Shown: in pieces, positions 58,014 through 64,000 of the stretch
Layout: each line of letters begins with the position of its first letter
Numbering within the stretch: position 1 is the stretch's first letter
Assembly: GCA_948896235.1 (NCBI GenBank)
Contig: CAQUUC010000004.1
Location: 1 to 64,000 of the forward strand
Direction: 5' to 3'
DNA: 64,000 bases
From: an uncultured Clostridia bacterium
GTDB taxonomy: Bacteria; Bacillota; Clostridia; TANB77; CAG-508
The notes under the pieces: generated by a model
Told to the model about the DNA's origin: nothing
The model's input: the letters and a program-made list of their open reading frames with translations, nothing else
The model's database searches: none
Program-made: the position numbers and the translations under genes

Positions 58014-58997
58014 ATGAAAAAGATATTAATACATATAAGAACTTGGGTAAAACTTATCTCCGTAGCAGTTTTGGCATCTTGTTTAATAGTTGGTATAATA
58101 GCATATATATATAAACCAACGTATAGTGTGTCTATAAATGGAGAAGTAATTGGATACACAAAAGATAAAAGCAAACTACAAGAAAGAATAACTGACATAG
58201 AAAACGGAGATGGACAAAATATTGCATTTGTAGAGATTGAGAATTTACCAGAATATAAGCTATGTTTATTAAAAAGAGATATAGAACCAAATGATGATGA
58301 AATATTTGATATGGTAAAACAATCTGGGAAAACATATTATAAGTATTATGCTATATTGCAAGCAGGAGAAGAAAAATTATATGTTGCAAGTTTTGGTGAA
58401 GCAGAACAAGCAATTAATGAATTAAAAAATAAAAACAGTAAAAATAGAAATGAACTTACAATTAAAGAAAAATATGTATCAGAAGCAAAAGATGTTGTTA
58501 CAAAAGAAGAAGTAATTTCAAAATTATATGAGAAAGAAGTTGTAAAAAAATCAACAAATACTTCTTCTGGTAATGTAAAATATGCTTCAAGTGCAAATAC
58601 TTCAAATAAAAAAGTAGCATTAGCAATAAACTTAATTAGACCAGTATCAGGAACAGTAACATCAAGATTTGGTTCTAGATGGGGATCAACTCATAAAGGA
58701 GTAGATATAGGTGCACCAAAAGGTACAGCTATAAAGGCAGCTGCCTCAGGTACAGTTATTTCATCAAGTATGGGATATAATGGTGGATATGGAAACTGTG
58801 TAGTAATATCACATGGAAATGGAATAGAAACAGCATATGGTCACTGTAGTGCATTATATGTAAAAGTAGGGCAAAAAGTGTCACAAGGAGATGTAATAGC
58901 AGCAGTTGGAAATACAGGACGTTCATATGGAAATCATTTGCATCTAGAAATAAGAATAAATGGGGTTGCGCAAAACCCACAAAACTATTTATATTAG
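58014..58997 (+). CDS. M23-family cell-wall peptidase with membrane anchor
   Basis: 327 residues: N-terminal transmembrane helix (ISVAVLASCLIVGIIAYIY), a ~150-residue outer domain that looks like the region preceding G5/LysM in SpoIIQ-like and YabE-like proteins, then an active M23 domain (VTSRFGSRWGSTHKGVDIGAPKG, YGHCSALYV, GNHLHLEIRI). Hydrolyses peptidoglycan cross-bridges outside the membrane. No nearby ribosome-binding site before the ATG. Confidence 0.88.
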   Translation: MKKILIHIRTWVKLISVAVLASCLIVGIIAYIYKPTYSVSINGEVIGYTKDKSKLQERITDIENGDGQNIAFVEIENLPEYKLCLLKRDIEPNDDEIFDMVKQSGKTYYKYYAILQAGEEKLYVASFGEAEQAINELKNKNSKNRNELTIKEKYVSEAKDVVTKEEVISKLYEKEVVKKSTNTSSGNVKYASSANTSNKKVALAINLIRPVSGTVTSRFGSRWGSTHKGVDIGAPKGTAIKAAASGTVISSSMGYNGGYGNCVVISHGNGIETAYGHCSALYVKVGQKVSQGDVIAAVGNTGRSYGNHLHLEIRINGVAQNPQNYLY

Positions 58998-59004
58998 AAA
59001 ATGT

Positions 59005-59036
59005 AAAATGGATTGCATATAGCAATCCATTTTTTA
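59005..59036 (+). terminator. terminator after the M23 gene
   Basis: AAAATGGATTGC, ATATA, GCAATCCATTTTTT. Confidence 0.92.
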
Positions 59037-59052
59037 TATAACACATAAATAC

Positions 59053-60177
59053 TATTTACAATATATAAATAAATGATATAATAGCTATATCTTAGTTAAA
59101 TCAAAACATAATAAAACCAAAAAATTATTTCAAAAAGTAAACAAAATAATACATCTTTAGTAATACAAAAAGTTTCAATATTATTTTTATTTAAAGAAAT
59201 TTAAAAAATTTATTCAAAAAATATAATTTCCAAAATAAAAACCCAGTAAAAAGAAAAAGGATATCTTAAATAAGAAATATAAGAAAGGAGGTAAAAATAT
59301 CTACTTTTATTGTGTTTTAGATTTAGTAAAGAAATACAAAAAATATTGTCATTTATGTTGAGCTTTAAAAAAATAAATGATACAATAAGAAAGGAAAAAA
59401 CAAATGGAACTAAATTTAAAAAACGATGTAATATTCAAAGCCTTTTTCACCAAAAAAGGAAATGAAAAATACTTAAAAAGCTTTTTAGAGTCAATAATAA
59501 AAGAACAAATAGATGAAATAGAAATAATACGGAGAAGCAAGTTTAAAGCAATTAAGAACAGCGGACAAATTAGGAAGATTAGATATAAAAGCAACAATAA
59601 ACAATAAAAAAGTAGTAAATATAGAAATACAAGTAAGAGACAACAAAGACATAAAACAAAGAAGTGAATTTTACGGATCAAAACTAGTAACAGAACAAAT
59701 AGGAAAAGGAGACGAATATCAAGAAATAAAACCAGTAATACTAATAAACATATTAGACTACAAAATATTAGAAGTACCAGAATACTGTACGAAAACAGTA
59801 ACAGTAGCAGAAAAACATAGAGAATATGAAGTAATAAAAGACATAACATATTACTTCATAGAACTACCAAAATTCAGGAAAAGCAAACCAAAACTAGCAA
59901 GTGAACTAGAAGGATGGCTAGCAATAATAGACGATAAAGATAGGGGGTTAATAGAAATGGCAGAAGAAAAACACAAAATAATAAAAGCAGCAAAAGAAGA
60001 GGTAGAAGAAATATTATCAGATGCAGTAATAAGAGAAATAAATGAATTTAAACAAACAGCAATATGGGAAGAAAATTCTGCAAAGCGTTATGCGAGAGAA
60101 CAAGGGTTAAAAGAAGGAAGAAGATTAGGTAAAAAAATAGGAATAAGAGAGGGAATAAGAGAAGGAATAAAAGAAGG
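59053..60177 (+). repeat. 1125-bp direct repeat, copy 2 (Rpn element)
   Basis: Same sequence as 36127-37251 (offset 22,926). The left boundary again lies just after a terminator. Beyond 60177 the two copies differ in the C-terminal repeat and tail. Confidence 0.93.
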
Positions 60178-60331
60178 GAAAGAACAAGGAATACAACAAG
60201 GCATACAACAAGGTAGAGCAGAGGGAATAAAAGAAGTTGCCAAAGAAATGTTAAAAAATGGAATTAATATAGAACAGATTAGTAGAATAACTAAAATATC
60301 GATAGAAGAAATTGAGCGACTAAAAGTATAA
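59404..60331 (+). CDS. Rpn/PD-(D/E)XK nuclease-family protein, copy 2, one CGGA frame break
   Basis: Identical to the 36478 protein up to the Gly/Lys/Glu repeats, including CGGA at 59530-59533. The C-terminus differs: KEGKEQGIQQGIQQGRAEG, then a tail ending SIEEIERLKV. About 308 residues. Retention of the frame break in both copies shows it predates or survived the duplication, as expected if it is harmless in this host. Confidence 0.85.
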
Positions 60332-60350
60332 TAAAATAAAGAAATATAAT

Positions 60351-60397
60351 AAAAGCATATGAAAACTGAATTCCTTCAAGCTTACATATGCTTTTTA
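60351..60397. terminator. bidirectional terminator
   Basis: AAAAGCATATG...CATATGCTTTTT between convergent Rpn copy 2 and mecA. Confidence 0.8.
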
Positions 60398-60414
60398 TCA
60401 TATTTTGTTTAACT

Positions 60415-61041
60415 TTAACAAAAATGATTAATACAAGTATTAATAGCATTATCTTTCATAATTAAATTTCCGTATTCTAATAATTTATTTTCAAATAAGT
60501 TAGCATCTTCAATAAAACGAGCAAACTCCGTGATAGAAGAGCAAAATGTTTTTAATAAATTAGTATTAATATGTATATTTGAAATTACTAAATAGTATTT
60601 TGAATTATATTCAAATAAAGACATACTATCTGCAAAATCGTTCATATATTTTAAAATATTATTATTCAAAAAGTTACAAAAACTACAATATTCATCAAAA
60701 GTATTAAAACAATATATAGCCTTTTTGTTATCAATCTCATTAACCTTTCGCTTAATATTAACTTTTCTCTTTTTATATGTAGTGTTTGATTTTTCAGCTT
60801 CAAATCTTGTTACAGTAAGAACAAAATTACCATCAGACATAGCAAGTGCTTCAATCATAACTCTATAATCATCTGTAACAAAGCCAACTTCTCTTTCTGC
60901 TTTATCAAGCATATCTAAAAAAATCTTTTGAGATTCAATAGAATTAGACATAAATGTATGAAAATCAATATGATTTTCTTCTAAATCAGTCAAATTCAAA
61001 GTTATTCTAATTTTATTATCATTAAGCTTTTCAATTTTCAT
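60415..61041 (-). CDS. mecA: adaptor protein MecA
   Basis: 208 residues. MKIEKLNDNKIRITLNLTDL at the N-terminus and the two-domain layout with an Asn/Lys-rich linker are typical. MecA delivers substrates to ClpCP. The last segment, LLEYGNLIMKDNAINTC, fits the C-terminal domain. GGAGGT precedes the ATG. Frame intact. Confidence 0.92.
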   Translation of the reverse strand: MKIEKLNDNKIRITLNLTDLEENHIDFHTFMSNSIESQKIFLDMLDKAEREVGFVTDDYRVMIEALAMSDGNFVLTVTRFEAEKSNTTYKKRKVNIKRKVNEIDNKKAIYCFNTFDEYCSFCNFLNNNILKYMNDFADSMSLFEYNSKYYLVISNIHINTNLLKTFCSSITEFARFIEDANLFENKLLEYGNLIMKDNAINTCINHFC

Positions 61042-61392
61042 ATATATAAGTACCTCCGAAACCTATTTGAATTTAAAGTTTACTATTATCATAATTTAAT
61101 TATACTACTAAAATTAATATTTTTAAATGAACAATTTTTGGTAACTATTAATAGAAATTAAAAATTTTCCAGTAATATTATATTAACGAATTTAAAAAAG
61201 TGTACTAAAATAATAACATAAGCGAGAAAAAAATGAAAGAAAAAGACCATAAAAAAATAAAAAAATTACCAGTTTATCCTTGAAAAAAAAGATATATCCA
61301 TATATAATACTAGTAATGTAAATAGGAAACCAAAAGAAAAAATAAATACAAATTTAGAATGTACAAAAAACGTAAAAATTAAGGAGGAAAAA
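61042..61392. other. divergent intergenic region mecA / DUF4321 gene
   Basis: About 350 bases, very AT-rich. It holds the mecA promoter region (TATAAT-like ATTATACTA near 61098 on the minus strand) and the promoter at 61280-61308. No other feature seen. Confidence 0.5.
61280..61308 (+). promoter_or_regulatory. promoter of the DUF4321 gene
   Basis: TTGAAA 61280-61285, 17 bp, TATAAT 61303-61308. Confidence 0.75.
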
Positions 61393-61650
61393 ATGGCTAC
61401 AAGAGATAAAAATATATGGATTTTAATTGTATTCATATTATCAGGACTAGTAATAGGAGGATTGCTTGGAGAGTTAGCATCAAAGGTGGACTTTTTATGG
61501 TGGTTATCATATGGACAAGACTTTGGATTATCAAGTCCAGTAGTATTAGACCTAAATATAATAAAATTAACATTTGGATTACAACTAAAAATAAACATAG
61601 CAAGTATTATAGGAATGGCAATAGCAATTTTTATATATAGAAAAGTGTAA
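61393..61650 (+). CDS. DUF4321 membrane protein
   Basis: 85 residues. Two hydrophobic helices (ILIVFILSGLVIGGLLGEL and INIASIIGMAIAIFIYRKV) flank a WWLSYGQDFGL segment; the end LDLNIIKLTFGLQLKIN matches the DUF4321 pattern found beside maf/radC/mreB in Clostridia. Function unknown. Precedes radC by 56 bases. Confidence 0.85.
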   Translation: MATRDKNIWILIVFILSGLVIGGLLGELASKVDFLWWLSYGQDFGLSSPVVLDLNIIKLTFGLQLKINIASIIGMAIAIFIYRKV

Positions 61651-61706
61651 TAATTATAATAAATATAAGGGAAGATAAATCTTGGGGGAAAAGAAAGGAA
61701 TAAAAA

Positions 61707-62453
61707 ATGTCAATAACAATGAAAGAACTCCCAGAGAGTGAAAGACCTTATGAAAAGCTAGAAATGTATGGAGCGAGTTTCCTCTCAAATGCAGAATTAT
61801 TAGCAATAATAATAAAATGTGGAACAAAGGAAGATTCATCAGTTGCACTTGCGCAAAAAGTATTAAATATTAAAGGAATTAACAAAGAAAAGAATTTAAA
61901 TTTTTTATATGAAATTTCAATAGAAGAACTAACAAAAATAAAAGGAATCGGAAAAGTAAAAGCAATACAAATCGTAGCTACTTGTGAACTAGCAAAAAGA
62001 ATGTCTAAACCAGTTAATTCAATGAAAATAGTGCTTAAAAATACAAATGATGTTGCAAAATTATTAATGGAAGAATTAAAAAACGAAAAAAGAGAAATTG
62101 CAAAACTCCTAATGCTAAATTCAAAAAATACTTTAATTAGAATAGTAGATATAGCATTAGGAGGAGGAAATTTTGCAAACATAGAGCCTAAAATAATATT
62201 AAGAGAGCCAATACAGATAGGAGCACAAAAGATAATTCTTGTACATAATCACCCAAGTGGAGATTCAACTCCAAGTAAAGAAGATTACAGAATGACAGAT
62301 AGAATATATGAAGCAGCAGATGTTTTGGGAATACAATTAGTAGATCATGTAATAATAGGAAATAATCAATATACAAGCATATATAAATATAAACGCGAAA
62401 AAGAATCAAAAACAGGTGATATAGTAAAACTTGGATTTAAGGGAATAAATTAG
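61707..62453 (+). CDS. radC: RadC-family JAB-domain protein
   Basis: 248 residues. Helix-hairpin-helix TKIKGIGKVKAIQIVA, then the JAB metal motif VHNHPSGDSTPSKED. Start at ATG 61707 after GAAAGGA. Location immediately upstream of mreB is the conserved arrangement. Molecular function unresolved despite the name. Confidence 0.94.
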   Translation: MSITMKELPESERPYEKLEMYGASFLSNAELLAIIIKCGTKEDSSVALAQKVLNIKGINKEKNLNFLYEISIEELTKIKGIGKVKAIQIVATCELAKRMSKPVNSMKIVLKNTNDVAKLLMEELKNEKREIAKLLMLNSKNTLIRIVDIALGGGNFANIEPKIILREPIQIGAQKIILVHNHPSGDSTPSKEDYRMTDRIYEAADVLGIQLVDHVIIGNNQYTSIYKYKREKESKTGDIVKLGFKGIN

Positions 62454-62523
62454 AACAATTAAGAAAAGATAATATAAATTATAAATAAATCTTTATATAA
62501 AGTGAAAGGATTGATAAAACTAA

Positions 62524-63556
<1,033 letters not shown>

Positions 63557-63578
63557 GAATAGCACAAGGAGGTAAAAA

Positions 63579-64000
63579 ATGTATAAGAAAAAAACAAGCA
63601 TTGTAGGAATAATAATAACAATAGTAATATTAATTATTCTAGTATTCATATCAAATATGAATGTGGAAAACTTATCATATATAGAAAATGCAGTTTCAAC
63701 AATAGTAATGCCAATACAAAATGGACTTACCTATTTGAAGAATAAAATAACAGGAAATGATACATTTTTTACTGACATAAGTAAATTACAAGAAGAGAAT
63801 GAAGAATTAAAAAGAAAAAATAGTGAATTAGAAACGACACTAAGAGAATTAGAAATAATAAAAGCAGAAAATACAACACTAAAAGAATACTTGAATTTAT
63901 CAGAAACATATGCAAATTATAAAACCAAACCAGCATATATCATAAGTAAAGATATTAGTAATTACAGTAAAGTATTTATAATAAATCTAGGTTCAAAAGA
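63579..64000 (+). CDS. mreC: rod-shape-determining protein MreC (3' truncated by the window)
   Basis: First 140 residues visible. Short cytosolic end, transmembrane helix (IVGIIITIVILIILVFISN), then a coiled coil (LQEENEELKRKNSELETTL) and the start of the beta-barrel region (NLSETYANYKTKPAYII). AGGAGG lies 7 bases before ATG 63579. Follows mreB by 23 bases in the standard mreBCD order. No break in the visible part. Confidence 0.92.
   Translation, partial: MYKKKTSIVGIIITIVILIILVFISNMNVENLSYIENAVSTIVMPIQNGLTYLKNKITGNDTFFTDISKLQEENEELKRKNSELETTLRELEIIKAENTTLKEYLNLSETYANYKTKPAYIISKDISNYSKVFIINLGSK

Overview
The window is AT-rich (coding regions look near 28-30% GC) and comes from a spore-forming Firmicute, most likely an uncultured gut-type member of Clostridia. 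Lineage evidence is gene content: SpoIVFA-like/SpoIVFB, YyaC, SpoIIR, SleB-YpeB, an alpha/beta SASP, Coat F proteins, MecA, a DUF4321 protein and a clostridial type II fatty-acid cluster. No taxon can be named from the sequence alone.

Main observation: 17 otherwise intact genes are each broken by one to four +1 frame breaks (23 sites), and every break has the same form. An in-frame codon CGG stands where the protein family needs one residue encoded by the following GGN, so C-GGN behaves as a four-base glycine codon. The sites lie on both strands, always in the coding sense and always exactly at a codon boundary. I found no in-frame CGG read as an ordinary codon in any native gene, while out-of-frame CGG is common and harmless. 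Affected genes include mreB, murA, murF, fabF, accA, pcrA and a VirD4-type ATPase (P-loop). CGT, CGC and CGA are used normally as Arg. The window encodes tRNA-Arg(ACG) and tRNA-Arg(CCT) but no tRNA-Arg(CCG). The simplest reading is that CGG has lost its Arg tRNA and is decoded by programmed +1 frameshifting or by a quadruplet-reading glycine tRNA.

Second observation: about ten solitary small genes (11367, 12288, 25613, 26004, 27178, 32191, 47025, 52315, 54090, 56926) sit in intergenic gaps. Most have visibly higher GC, a promoter and Shine-Dalgarno site of their own, and a hairpin behind them. Seven use CGG in frame as a normal sense codon (9 codons), opposite to the native genes. They look like imported single-gene cassettes written in a different code dialect. 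Two lie antisense inside the fatty-acid operon.

Layout: 1-1 kb tRNA-Pro, rplU-rpmA; 1.1-5.3 kb sporulation genes and a pseudopilin-like protein; 5.4-16.3 kb tRNA-Arg and the FASII cluster (acyl-CoA ligase, birA, fabD, fabG, fabF, accB, fabZ, accC, accD, accA, fabI); 16.4-21.4 kb minus-strand Rieske oxidoreductase, rlmH, walJ-like, murA, spoIIR; 21.7-25.6 kb UDP-sugar pyrophosphorylase and phosphoglucomutase; 25.6-32.5 kb cassettes, ttcA-like, tRNAs, tadA, SRP RNA, dnaX-ybaB-recR; 32.5-36.1 kb glycolipid glycosyltransferase, sleB-ypeB, SASP; 36.1-37.4 and 59.05-60.3 kb a 1.1-kb near-identical repeat carrying Rpn-family nuclease genes; 37.5-43.7 kb yqeK, hydrolase, murF, ddl, DnaJ-like; 43.8-46.9 kb orphan VirD4 operon; 47-52.2 kb sbcD/yhaO-yhaN pair, prfA, ZIP transporter; 52.3-58 kb cassettes, phosphatase, pcrA, Coat F genes; 58-64 kb M23 peptidase, mecA, DUF4321, radC, mreB and the start of mreC.

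How the genes work together: most of the window is housekeeping for envelope building (acyl chains, lipid glycosylation, peptidoglycan precursors, MreB/MreC scaffold), replication and repair (dnaX, ybaB, recR, pcrA, SbcCD-like, radC) and sporulation/germination. If CGG decoding is as it appears, several essential steps of cell-wall and lipid synthesis depend on it.
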